Under the pieces are notes generated by a model. It was not told the DNA's origin. It searched no databases and worked only from the letters and a program-made list of their open reading frames with translations. The position numbers and the translations under genes were made by a program. A DNA stretch of 64,000 bases from Isoetes taiwanensis (taxonomy: Eukaryota; Streptophyta; Lycopodiopsida; Isoetales; Isoetaceae): the NCBI GenBank assembly GCA_021234155.1, contig JAJEKV010000028.1, positions 3,184,567 through 3,248,566 of the forward strand. Direction: 5' to 3'. Of the stretch, positions 45,861 to 57,000 are shown piece after piece. Position 1 is the first letter of the stretch, and every line of letters starts with the position of its first letter.

Positions 45861-47590
45861 TGCCACATGTCAATCGCCTACATCGCGGAATGGAAGTAGG
45901 GTCTTCCGATTCCGCATGACCGCCTCTTTCGGTAATCTCAGGAATAACTTTTAGGGCAAGCGAATGACAATAGAACTTTATTGGAAGGCGGAAAGCACAT
46001 CTTGAGTGATGAACGTTGGGGAGATGAACGTTAAGCGCCTTCAGGGAGGCGCCTGGCTTCTGAGAGACATTCCCAACCCCGATGGATGAGGCTTTGTATG
46101 AAGCTGTTCTCCAGGGGTTGGGAATTACAAACATCCTGGAGGAAAACCAAGATTCTTTAGGAATCATCGAAAATTTAATTAGATGGGCATTTGAGTCTAG
46201 ATCTAGAGTAGGCGGCTTAATTCCTTCTTCTTGTGTATCTTTGCTTCGACAGGTCGGGTTCCTTAAGGGTGGCTGCTCACAACTCTAGACCCTTTCTTGG
46301 GAACAGATTTGAGCGTAATTTATTCATGACGAGTGCCCCTTTGGAATTTGGAGTTGAACCGATCTATTACTGGGCAGCCTTCTTTGATCTCCAACCATCT
46401 CAGCATCTTAGGGACTTAGACGTGGTGGTGTGGAGGTTCTTGGTAGCAAATTAGCTTAGATTTCTTTCTGGGGCCCTGTGTCAAATCTAGGGTCCCTGTC
46501 AAAGTAGGATCTTTTAGTATCTGCGTTTCTGGGATCTTCGAGGGTACGGGTTGTCAGCCTCCCTGTCATATCTTGGGTTTCTTCTCGGGGGAAGGGGAAG
46601 GCCATCATTGGCAGTTATTTCTTGGGACGAAAGGAAAGGGAAAGCTGCAGAATTTGGTAACGGCTGCTTCTTTTGAGGCTTCAGAGGGTTCGAATTGCGG
46701 ATTAGTTTCTCCCCCTTGTGTTCGGTTTCCGTTCAAGATGAGCACCAAGGCAGGGAATTCTAAAAATCAGTTTAGCAAGGAGGATGGAATCAAATTTTTT
46801 GGCTTGATAGCAGACGGGACAGAGCTTGGAGTGTTTTAAAGGATATATACACAGGTCTGGAGATAATCAGAGATCAACAGAAAGCAGCGGCATTCTGTAT
46901 GGGGGTTCATGAAGAGGTGGGGATCGCGGCGTGCAAAGAAAAGATAAGCAACATTGATAAAGACTACATGGACGGTAGGGCGAATGACAGAGACTGGGTT
47001 TGGAACACTTTTGGTTATGTACAAGAAATGGATAACACCTTATACAAGCTTATCACTGTAAAACAAGGTCATACAGAGAGACGGATTGCTGCAGTCTGAA
47101 GAATAGGATTTTCTGAACGTTTATGGATGAAATGTTGGCAAAGGTCAAAAACCTGATCATCATTTGGGATGGGCTGAGGGAAAGCTCCAATGCTAGCATC
47201 AGGCTAATTAGGAGATGGGAAGAGGCGGAGGATCACGCTATTGAGAGACACAGAAGTCGTTTTCAGAAAGAGTGGCTGGCCTTGGATCAGCCATTGAAGG
47301 AATTTCGATATCTCCGAAGTCTACCAGCCTTAGAAGGAAGAAATTGGTTAAGGCATGCAAGATTAAAGATTCTAATGGTTTTAATCATGGAGGTTAATTC
47401 CCTCGTGGATCAGAACCGTGGAGGAAGTCAAGATGGCAAAGCATTGAACATAACGAAACGAAGGTGGGAGAAAGCAAAATCACTAATACCATCCCGCCTG
47501 GCAAGAACGACAAGGCTAAATGTTTGGCTTCCCCTCCCTCCTATAAGAATATTTTAATGAAAGAAACTCCTTCTGTTCCAACTAACTCTG
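45860..47590 (+). other. Putative 5' part of LINE 3
   Basis: Coding-like frames on the plus strand: 46082-46288 (EAVLQGLGITNILEENQDSL), 46899-47099 (CKEKISNIDKDYMDGRANDR) and 47123-47557 (charged, IRLIRRWEEAEDHAIERHRS). The last looks like a coiled coil. They precede the DUF4283 region in the same direction and may form the 5' end of LINE 3 ORF1 or an independent decayed gene. No family is recognised. Confidence 0.35.
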
Positions 47591-49314
47591 TCAGTTAGAA
47601 TGCTATTAGGGAGGATTTTATTGATTTGTTTGGTGTGCCAGACTCTTCAGCTGTTGACATTTTCTCCAGGAAAGCTATTTTAATCCACTTCCCGCAAAAG
47701 TGCCCTTCTCAGGAGGAGGTTAAAATATGGATTACCAAGTCACAACACATCCCTGATCTTTCGATCCTTAAGCTTGATAGCAAAACTTTCCAAATTGTAT
47801 GCAGGGACGAGATGTGTGTTCGCTATATTCTTAAAAGAAAATTAGATATGATTGCTAATGCCCCTTTTTATATGATGAAGTGGAGGTCTAGTTTTATCCC
47901 GGGGTCTGATAAGGAAATCAGTACTTCTACCTGGATCTCCTTTCCTAACCTCCCCCCAGTTTTTTGGACTAGATCTCACTTGACGATTCTTTTCCTCAAT
48001 TCCTTTGGGATGTAATTGAGATCAATATCCCTCAAACCAATTACCCACAAGGTGCATCTCTAAAAGAATAAATTCCGATTGGAGTAAAAGCATAAAAACC
48101 AGGGTCAAGGAGAATGAATATATGGACATCATGATTTCTTACTCCAAATGGCCTATTTTGGTTCCAACTGTCAAGGAGGCTCATCAACAGAAGAATATCA
48201 AGCAGGTTTGGATTCCAAAGGTAAATAACAGTGAGGATAGGAAGAAGTGTATGCACGATGACATTCCTAAACCTATTATTATAGAGCAGAATCAAAATGA
48301 GAATCAGACAATCCTATCCAAGATTGAGGATCAGAATTATCAGCAGGAGATCCCAAGGATAGGATTCAAGGACAATATGGTCCTACTGATCAAAAATGTT
48401 AACTTGTCGGTAAGAATTGACACAGGGAACTTTGTTTTCACCATGCCTGAAGATCCTGATCCTTATCAAAATAAGCAAGAGATAGAGTTACAGCAGAAAA
48501 TTGAAGAGATAATGGATATAGAGGATAAAGGTTGGAGCTTGGTTGACAAAAGGAGAGGCAGAGGTAAGAAAAAACTCTACTTGGGTCCCAGCCGAGCCAG
48601 TCCTAGAAAACATACCATTCAAGCTCGAGGAGTGGTAGGCAAATATAAATTTTAATGGATAGAGATATTAGTTGCATAATCTGGAACCTCCAGGGATTGA
48701 ATAGTATTATTAAAAGGGATAGGCTCAGAGTTTGTCTTCACTCCCTCAATCCGGATATTTTATTTATTCAGGAGCACAAGATCCACGACCTTAATCATAG
48801 GGATATTATTAGCAGAACTCTCCCCCCTAATTTTAGTTTATGGTCTATTCCAGCTAACGACTCTTCTGCAGGTATTGCTATTGCTTGGAATAATTGCTTG
48901 AATATCTCCAATACTTATATGATCAATGGAAGGAATGGCAGATGGCAGATTCTTTTATGCACTATTTTTAAAACTAGGATTGCTCTGGTTAATATTTATG
49001 CCTATAATAATCCTAAGGATAGAGTAGAAATTTGGAAGAAAATTAAGACTAGTTTGGATAATCTGGAGTTCGATGAGTGCATTTTAGGGGGAGATATTAA
49101 TATGGTTACTAACAGATTTATGAAGAATAAGAATTACAGGCCTTTAGGTAAGCAGGAAAAGGAGGCTTGGTCAGACCTGATTGGGGGGCACAATCTCACC
49201 TTGGCTAGGACCAAAGCTGATTCTTACAGTTGGACCACCTTATGTCTTCATGACAGGTTTTATTTATCTGAAAATTTATGGAATCATGGTAACAGGGTGA
49301 ACAATTTAGAAGGA
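47480..49314 (+). mobile_element. LINE 3, 5' half (ORF1 and endonuclease)
   Basis: A plant L1-type element on the plus strand, continued at 52425-55380 after a foreign insertion. The two halves fit one element: ORF1, then the endonuclease ending at NNLEG, then the RT part. This copy is better preserved than LINE 2, with open frames of 130-250 codons. Confidence 0.82.
47599..48655 (+). pseudogene. LINE 3 ORF1, DUF4283 RNA-binding domain
   Basis: ORF1 protein binds element RNA. The first frame reads AVDIFSRKAILIHFPQKCPS, then IVCRDEMCVRYILKRKLDMI and APFYMMKWRSSFIPGSDKE, and then WISFPNLPPVFW: the DUF4283 core (F..R, then V-R-Y-I-L, K-R-W, and V-x-L-P-N-L-P). A frame shift near 47990 moves the continuation (FLWDVIEINIPQTNYPQG) to another frame. 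The C-terminal part (48122-48655) is Asn/Gln/Lys-rich, with VWIPKVNNSEDRKKC and a basic end (KRRGRGKKKLYLGPSRA). It ends KYKF, its TAA overlapping the ATG of ORF2. Confidence 0.8.
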
Positions 49315-49425
49315 ATATGTAGCATAATAACATGGGGTTTTCTTTGTGTTTTTGTACGCTTTTCACTAAGGTTTTCCTATGATTTCGTGATGTATTCAAA
49401 TGGATGTACTAATGCGTACATCTAG
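48655..49425 (+). pseudogene. LINE 3 ORF2, endonuclease domain
   Basis: An APE-type endonuclease. ATG at 48655 shares its A with the ORF1 stop (TAATG). The frame reads IIWNLQGLNSIIKRDRLRVC, PDILFIQEHK with the catalytic Glu, IALVNIYAYNNP, CILGGDINMVTNRFMKNK with the catalytic Asp/Asn, and DRFYLSENLWNHGNRVNNLE. After NNLEG (49314) the reading departs from LINE sequence. The S-D-H box that should follow is missing because foreign DNA begins here. The last about 37 codons are therefore not element sequence. Confidence 0.85.
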
Positions 49426-49467
49426 AGTGCACCATCGAGCCATTGATTTTAGCTTTTTTTTCAATGG

Positions 49468-49566
49468 TCAACAACCAATGGCTCACAACAAAAGCCCTTT
49501 TTGTGTGTGTGGGTATAATGATCAACAACCAATGGCTCACAACAAAAGCCCTTTTTGTGTGTGTGG
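49468..49566. repeat. 45-bp tandem duplication, period 54 bp
   Basis: tcaacaaccaatggctcaca through gtgtgtgtgg at 49468-49512 and again at 49522-49566. Confidence 0.75.
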
Positions 49567-49574
49567 TGCATAAT

Positions 49575-49995
49575 GGGCACATGAAGGGCTTGAAGGGCGC
49601 ATGAAGGGCTTGAAGGGCGCATGTAGTGCGCTTCAAGCAACACATTTCTTATCATAACTTTTGATCCAGAGCTCGCTTTCAGATGATTTTATTATGTTGG
49701 AAAGATCTCTCCGAGATCTTTTGATAGTGTATGATATGGATATGTTTGGTTGTTATCTATGCTAAAACAGCAATTTTTCGGCCGGGTTGGGCACATGAAG
49801 GGCTTGAAGGGTGCATGTAGTGCAGTTTCCCCGCCGGCAACACATTTCTTATCATAACTTTTGATCTAGAGCTCTGTTTCAGATGATTTTTATTGCGTTG
49901 GAAAGCTCTCTCCGAGATATTTTTGATAGTGTATGATATGAATATGTTTGGTTAAGTTATCTATGCTAAAACAGCAATTTTTCGGCCGGGTTTGG
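49575..49995. repeat. ~210-bp direct repeat, two tandem copies
   Basis: Copies 49575-49788 and 49789-49995. Each starts gggcacatgaagggcttgaa, continues with cacatttcttatcataactt and gatatg(g/a)atatgtttggtt, and ends cagcaatttttcggccgggt. Inside copy 1 the 19-bp word gcatgaagggcttgaaggg is itself repeated. Confidence 0.75.
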
Positions 49996-50466
49996 TAGGC
50001 TTTCACATCCTACCAGCTGATTAATATAGGATTGCGATATTGGATATTGTTTTATGGCTCATTCCAAATGAAGCTTGCAAAAAATTACCATGCATTTTTA
50101 GATTTTGAGGCAGTTATTAAGCAAATTTCAAGGCTTCGCTTCTAGATCCTTGTGCTAACAAGCAGAAAAGTTTCCCACTTTGGTTTCTCACCACAAGAAT
50201 CCATGGAGGCCAAAGGCTGCTGTTAAATTCCAGTCGAAAAATGTTTGTGTATGGGTGTTGCAAACTTTATGACTTTCAGAATAATGGGATCAATCTGCTC
50301 TATCTTTATGGTAAGTTTTAATTATGTTCTATTTGTTTTATTGTGATGAAATTCAAAAGCTATAGGTGATGAAAGCCTCAAATGAATTCTAGTTTTTTTC
50401 TGGTTTGAATTCTAAAATTTTGTCACAACCGGGGAGGGGGGGACGCCCCGGGGCAAAATTTTTTTT

Positions 50467-51286
50467 GCAACACAAACCATTAACATCCAACATATAAAAT
50501 TAAAACCCCAACACATAACAACCAACACACAACAATTATTGACATTAATAACCAACACATAACTACCATTGACATTAATTAACACAACCATTGGGTCCAA
50601 CACATTTAAATTAAAATCCCCTTAAACCCCTTTGATTTGGGTGCATATTCACACGGGGTCGAGGGAAGGAAGGGAAGGAAGGAAAAATTTTTCTACGGAA
50701 CCCAATCGGGAGTGGGACCAAGTACATTGGGGATCAAGTCCTGGACCAAGTCCAAACAAGAGCATATAGTATAAACCAAAGTTGAAACGTGAGTAGAACA
50801 AACCATCATGGGCAGTATCCAAATCCAGAGCCTCATAATTGCACAATTTTTCACCCCTTATTCAAATCAACACCGCAGGCATATTCACCCTTATCCTTAA
50901 TCTTGAAATCTTATAGGGGTATGCAAGTACAAAATTTATATTATATATATATAACAAGATTTGCAAAATACTATAAGATTTTCAAACGAGGAACTATATG
51001 GTGTTGATTTAGACGCAAATCTTGTTATATAGTATAAAATAGGGGAATTATGTAGAGAATAAGGGGTGAATATGCCATCCAACAGCCTGTCTCGGAGTCA
51101 CCTCCCCGTGTGAATATGCACCCAAATCAAAGGGGGGTTTAAGGGGATTTTAATTTAAATGTGTTGGACCCAATGGTTGTGTTAATTAATGTCAATAGTA
51201 GTTATGTGTTGGTTGTTAATGTCAATGGTTGTTATGTGTTGAGGGATTTAATTTTTATATGTTGGATGTAAATGGTTTGTGTTGCT
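50467..51286. mobile_element. Fold-back element with ~185-bp inverted termini
   Basis: The left arm 50467-50657 (gcaacacaaaccattaacat to gtgcatattcacacggg) matches the reverse complement of 51106-51286 (cccgtgtgaatatgcaccca to atggtttgtgttgc) almost throughout. The 450-bp centre holds a second, nested inverted pair: tataacaagatttgc near 50950 against gcaaatcttgttata near 51015, and ttcaaatcaacacc against ggtgttgattta. No transposase frame exists, so it would be non-autonomous. A C/G-rich palindromic patch with aaaattttg/caaaatttt ends at 50415-50463 abuts its left side. Confidence 0.7.
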
Positions 51287-52424
51287 AAGGATCCCCCAAA
51301 GCCTAAGGATCATGGCCAGAGACACCATAAAAAAAAGGAGGACATACTTCAAGCTCAACACTAGCCTATTGGATCATGATGAATTTATTCTAAGATTTCA
51401 AAGCAGTGTTGATTAAGTATCCTGTGCCCACCGAAAAACTGGTTGGATGTACCGGTGGGTTAAGGTAGCCAAGGCAATTAAGAATTGGCTTAAGGAATGG
51501 GGAAAAGCCGCGGCACCTTCAAGAACTCCCATCTCCAACTTAAGGGAGAGACTTATAAAACCCCCGGATGAGGACAAGGATGAGATCCCAAGTAGAAAAA
51601 AATTAAGCATACTATATATTTTGTTTAAAAATTGGTTTGGCTATTTTCCAAAATTTTACAAAGATTTTATGATATATATTTGGCTAAAGTTATTATTATT
51701 ATTACATTTATATGTATTTGATTTGGCAAAACTTTTAAATTATCTACTATAAACTTTTACTTAGCTATATTTTTTCTAACTGAAAAAAAAAAAAAATGTA
51801 AATTAAATTTTGTAGCTTTAGATATATTGTAAAAATAGCTTATTTAATAATAATCAACAATCTGGAGAACATACAATAATATTAAAACTTTTAATGTAAG
51901 CTCACAACATAGCTTATAACATCGATCGTCTGAACTACATTTAATGCAACAACACCTTCTAGATATTGTGATCAAATTGCACTTATCTCTAACCCTTGAA
52001 GGAAGACGTTATGCAATCAACTCGGGCATCTAAAGGGATATTGGCTATCTCTTACAATTCTTTTTTGAAGATGCATATGTGGTATATGTAATAGAAATTC
52101 ATAGTTTGAAACACTACTATCATTGATGATGGTAGGTGGAGATGTGTAAAAGCCTATAATAAGAATTTATTTTCATTTGGCTATTAATGATTTAATATTT
52201 AAATATTGTAATATAAAGAAAGGCTAATCCTTTTTTTCTTTTAAGAAAAATGAGAAAAATAGTTTGGCTAATCCTAGAAAAATAATGGAGTACTTGTTTT
52301 AACTATGTCTATTTTTTATTTTTTTTTTTAAAGAACCCCCTTCATAAAATTCGCCGCAAAAATTGTCTAGACCCCTTAAAAAATCGCCATTTGGCTATTA
52401 ATAGCCACTAATTTTTTCCATGAG

Positions 52425-54240
52425 ATCCGAGTAGAAATAGAAAGGGAGGAGATTAAAATTGCAGAAGGTTGGAAGCTCAAGGCAAAGGTCAGGGAGATCA
52501 AGGAAGATGAGAGAGGAAGTTCTAAGTTCTTCTTTGTCAAAGCTAAAGGCGTGGTTAAAAGGAATCACATCTTCTAGATTAAAGGTGTGATGAGGATATT
52601 ACAGATGAGAATCGTGATTAAAATTGCGCCATGAATCACTTCAAAAATATAATGGGGACTAATAAGGATTGCCAGCATGATCTTGTGGATGGCTTCATTA
52701 ACATGCAAGGAAGAGTAAGTCTAGAGGAGAATTTGAGCATTGAGCAGCCTTTCTCTAGTGAAGAATTATTTCAAATTGCATGGAAAAAGGCAAAAGCCCA
52801 TGCCCCGATGGGCTCCCCTCGTGGAATTCTTCACCAAGGTGTGGCCTTTTATTGGGGAAGACATTACCGTACCGCATAATGAATTCAGTGGAATCCAAGT
52901 GCTTGATGCAGAATAAATACCAGTCTTATTACTCTCATCCCCAAGACTGATATGCCTGCTACATTCTCTGACTACAGGCCTATTTCGCTTTCAAATGTCA
53001 TTTATAAGCTAATTTCAGGTACTATAGCTAGGAGGCTGAAGCTAGTCTTGGAAAGGATAATCAAGACATCCTGTGCAGCCTACCCCAAGGACAGATTTAT
53101 CCTTGATAATGTGGGTGACCGCAATTTTGGGTCTTAACTGGGCCAAAGATACAAATCGATGTTGCTCTAATCAAATTGACATTACCAAGGCATTCAACGG
53201 TAAGCTGGAATTTTCTTTTTAAATGTCCGCAATGCCTTAGGCTTTTCAAATGAGGTAATTCTTCTTTCAAAGCTATTCTTTCCAATTCCGCATCCTCGGT
53301 TCTAATTAATGGGGAGTGTGGCCTTTTTTTCCCCTTGAAAGGGGGTAAAACAAGGATGCCACTCGGCTCTTTTTCTTTTTCTTATTATCATGGAAAGCCT
53401 CCATAGTAAGTTGGAGGAGGCCAAGACAACTAATCTGATCCAAGGGCTAACCCTCCCGCATAATAGGGAGCCGGATCGATATTGAACGGCATTTTGCAGA
53501 TGACACATTCTTGCTGGTATCTATGGACAATAGATCCTTAATCAACACTCGTGCCATCTTAGAGGAGTTTGGGGAAGCATCGGGATGCAAGATCAATCCT
53601 ATGAAGTCTAAAAATTGTTGCCAAGGATCAGGTAAAAGAGGAGCAAGCGGCTGCTCTCATGGGATGTAAATATATTTTACCCACCAATTCGTCTAAGATC
53701 CTAGGCATTCACGTGGCCCTAAAAGGTAGCCCCTCGGATATCTGGACTGACATTATTGAGAAGTTTCAGAAAAAAGTGGACAGCCTTAACTCCAAGTACC
53801 ATCATTGCAAACTTTGTGATCTCCTCATCCCATGTCTATCGGGCCTCTCAAGCTTATCTTGGCGCCTAAAAAAGTATCCTCCAAGCTCCAAAGTATTATA
53901 GGCAGATTTATTTCCTCTCGCCAGAACAAGAGGTGTTGGACCCCTGTGGCCATGAAGGAATAAGTATGGGGGGTTGGGAGTGATTAAGATTGAGAAACAG
54001 GGAGTAGCTCTAGCAGCCAAATACTTCTATAAGGCTGCTTACAACAAGATTAATCACCCAGTGTCCATTATCATCAGACATTACTTGGGTAGATGCACTT
54101 CATATGGATGGAGGAACCTGAGAATAAGTCTCCCCATTCTATTTACTTCCCTTCAAGGTTCCCAACCCACGCCTAGCCTACTTAAGAAATGGATTAGGGC
54201 CTGGAACTAGGTAAAAGGGATGTTTACATGGAAGGAAGGG
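52425..54240 (+). pseudogene. LINE 3 ORF2, reverse transcriptase
   Basis: RT of the plant L1 type. Blocks in order, across frames: EEIKIAEGWKLKAKVREIKE (52450), FSSEELFQIAWKKAKAHAP, TDMPATFSDYRPISLSNVIY with KLISGTIARRLKLVLERII (52950-53090), a QGCPLSALLFLIIMESLH-type block near 53350, FADDTFLLVSMDNRSLINTR with the catalytic Asp pair (about 53494), GEASGCKINPMKS and KILGIHVALKGSPSDIWTDI. The segment near 53160-53200 (Q-I-D-I-T-K-A-F) is motif A. Frame shifts are present near 53110, 53300, 53480, 53640 and 53900. Confidence 0.85.
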
Positions 54241-55380
54241 CTGTCTATGAATCAATCGATTTTTTGGAACCTAGCTCTTCTCACTAATGACTCTTTCTTT
54301 GTGTTTGGCATGCCATTTTCCCCGAAAGCAGCTAAAATCTGAATTCTAAGGGCATTTGGCCCGATCGGGATTTATTTGATGATCAGGGAATTATTCCTTC
54401 AGAATTCGGTGTTGCTCAAGAAGATGGGAATTGTGAAGCTCTATAACAATATCTCGCACCATGCTTATTCAAGGAAAATGGACAGAAGGGGATGACAACT
54501 GGAATCACAATGGGAGGGCAGAATTCAAGGTTAAAGCAGCTTACAGATTTTTGATGAAGGATCAGCCCATGACCTTGCATAATAAGTGGCAGATAGGGAA
54601 GGAAAGATGCATTAAGAATCTAAAATTCATGTGGTCTAGTCCTATCCCTCCTAAAGTCAAATCCTTCATGTGGCAAATGTGGGCACAAGGCGTTAGCAAC
54701 AAATTGTAAAAGATACAGATCCGGATGACAGATTCGATGTATGCCCCGATGCATCACAAAAGGAGGATGAGAATCATCTCTTCATAACCTGCATGTGGTC
54801 AGAGTGGGTTCTAGAGTTAGCCTCGATTATTACTGGCACTGATCTTAATTCTTTGAGTTCTACAGATTTTTTCATGCCGGATCAACCCAATGACTGGAGG
54901 ATTTACATCATCTTGTGGAGGATTTGGAAAGGAAGGAATAATTTCATATTCAATGGTGAAATTATCCATCCGAGGCGCTTATCAAACAGATCAATATGAC
55001 ATCAAATGGATAATTGCTGCAGTTAATTTCTTATGACAATGATTCTCATTATGTTTTGGTGCTCGTAGGATCATATTTACAATTCTTCGCGCAAAGTTTA
55101 AGTGGAAGAAAATGGAGGAGCACGCCAAAACCAAGAGTGGATTAAGGTCTTTGGGTCACCGGATTTGGAAGGGCATAATGAGTCGCGGCGCTTGTGGATG
55201 CTGTTGTGACCAAAACCCCGATGCTCAAGGGGTCCGATCCGTGAAGCCAAAGATAATAAGGGGAGGTTCAATATGGCAATGTATGGACTCGCCATACACT
55301 ATACATTGCAATCGTGGGGTGCATAATTTTGACAAGTTTTATGAAGTGCAACACCGCTGTGCAAGAGATTACTTCTAAGG
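54241..55380 (+). pseudogene. LINE 3 ORF2, zf-RVT domain and C-terminus
   Basis: 54500-54710 reads FKVKAAYRFLM and then SSPIPPKVKSFMWQMWAQGV, the start of the RT zinc-binding domain. 54750-54960 gives C-x2-C-like residues, ENHLFITCMWSEWV and WRIYIILWRIWKGRNNFIF, its usual end (C..H, then W-x-I-W-x-x-R-N). A further frame to 55378 (EEHAKTKSGLRSLG) is not clearly an RNase H. Confidence 0.75.
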
Positions 55381-57000
55381 GGTACAATATTCTCCTTAGC
55401 AAAAGATATAAGTCCGATGTTATATACAATCGCTATACCATATATAGCAATGAAAGGATGTTCATTTTTACAAATACAATGTCAACATGCTCGCGGGGAG
55501 CAATTATAATTTGCACATATGCATTTGATAACTTGTATTTCAAAATATAATAACTTTAATTTTAAACATTTTATAGAATCAATCCCTTTATCATCGATTG
55601 GATTACTTTTGCATCACTTGCACCCCTACAGCTTCAATTCATAAGAACCATTGCCACGCCATTAATCTCCAACTACAAGATTATTGCTCCTTCAACATTA
55701 CACCATCATGCAAAAATACCACGATCTCCTCCGCCTGCTTGTTGCTAGGGTTATTTTTTGTGACACAAGCAAACATTTTTTATTATGTATTTATTTTCGA
55801 TATTCATTTCATTATCTATTCATTTCCTTATCGTTGTTTTTCTTTATTTTCCATGGGACAATCACCTTGAGAAGGATAGACCAAACCGAACGACTCGGAC
55901 GATCGCGACTCATCTCTTTTTGGAGAAGGGATGGATCGATACGGAGTTAAAGCATGGGGGAGTGGTCTACGGTGCCAGGGTTATGGGGGCATGGCAAAAT
56001 ATGGCAAAGTTGTGGAAACATAGCAAACATTACTCATGTATCTAGGGACCTTTATTCTATGGGAAATACAAGGTAAAGGTGGTTGTGAAACATGGAAGGG
56101 TCGAGGCACTATCATTGGGATGATTATTGGTTGAGGAAAAGGCCATAGATAATATCCATATGATAAGTCCTATAATCTAATTAAAGACAAAGAGATATTT
56201 TGAGAAAAAAGGCAATCAGATACTAAAAAAGGCTGAAGTCGCAGAGAGGTCTATAAATAGAACCAAACTTCAGCTGGACATATCTCGCAAACTGTGAGGT
56301 CGGATTGCAGCCGACCTTTTACCTCATTGGAACCGCCTCTGAAGTCTAGTTTCCGAATTGGGCGGCCAAATTATCGCCATAGCGACTCACGATCCGCGAC
56401 TTGCTTTTGTGATGTGTGCCTATGTGAGTAGCCAGATGGGATTGCTAGACCAATAAGCCGACATTGTCTTTGCCCAATGGTCTACGCCGAGTAGCCGATA
56501 TTGTTTGCTCATGGTCTCACGCCGGAGTAGCCGTGACATCGCTTGTCGAAGCTAGTTGCATTGCCATAACTCGCGGGACCCGCTAAGTGGTTAAACGTGC
56601 TCACTAAAATTTTTATTCTGTTCTGCGGATATATATGATGTGCCCGGATCTTGATCTCGTAAATACACATGCTGTTGTTGCTATTTTAAGGTCAATAGTC
56701 GTGGCATTCCTGCAATTATGTTCCCCATGGACCATAATTGGATGACTTCCCTCAAAATGTGCTGGCATATTTTTTAGACCCTTGATTCACCTTTCTGCAT
56801 TAAATGATAGGAACTGTGCCTACAAATGGAATGCAGTATGGGATTAGACCGCCTTGGTTTTCATAGCAATATCATTGGTTTGCTTTCCGTCAGAAAACCT
56901 TCATGAGTCAGAAAATCATTCTAAAACAAACCCGCCGCCATGGTGACTTCTGCCACGTTCTTGATATTGCATCTGCAGCATTTTGATGGAAGTTATCAAT
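55380..57000. repeat. AT-rich spacer and possible solo LTR
   Basis: No gene. 56100-56650 has LTR-like features: a TATA-like ctataaatag at 56250, then a mixed region with repeated gagtagccg(a)/gccgaga words (56440-56540), and an AT-rich end. Terminal TG/CA and a target duplication were not located, so the assignment is tentative. Confidence 0.25.

Larger units (their letters stand above)
49315..52424. other. ~3.1 kb foreign DNA interrupting LINE 3
   Basis: Between the endonuclease and the RT-side coding sequence. It contains tandem repeats at 49468-49566 and 49575-49995, the fold-back element 50467-51286, and AT-rich DNA with no recognised gene (51300-52420). About 150-180 codons of LINE 3 that would normally join the halves are missing, so either the insertion came with a deletion or the region rearranged more than once. 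Clean target duplications were not found. The frame 51447-51752 is not recognised. Confidence 0.6.
52425..55380 (+). mobile_element. LINE 3, 3' half (RT and zf-RVT)
   Basis: This continues LINE 3 ORF2 after the insertion. No poly-A tail or target duplication is evident at the right end, which is placed where coding resemblance stops. Confidence 0.75.
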
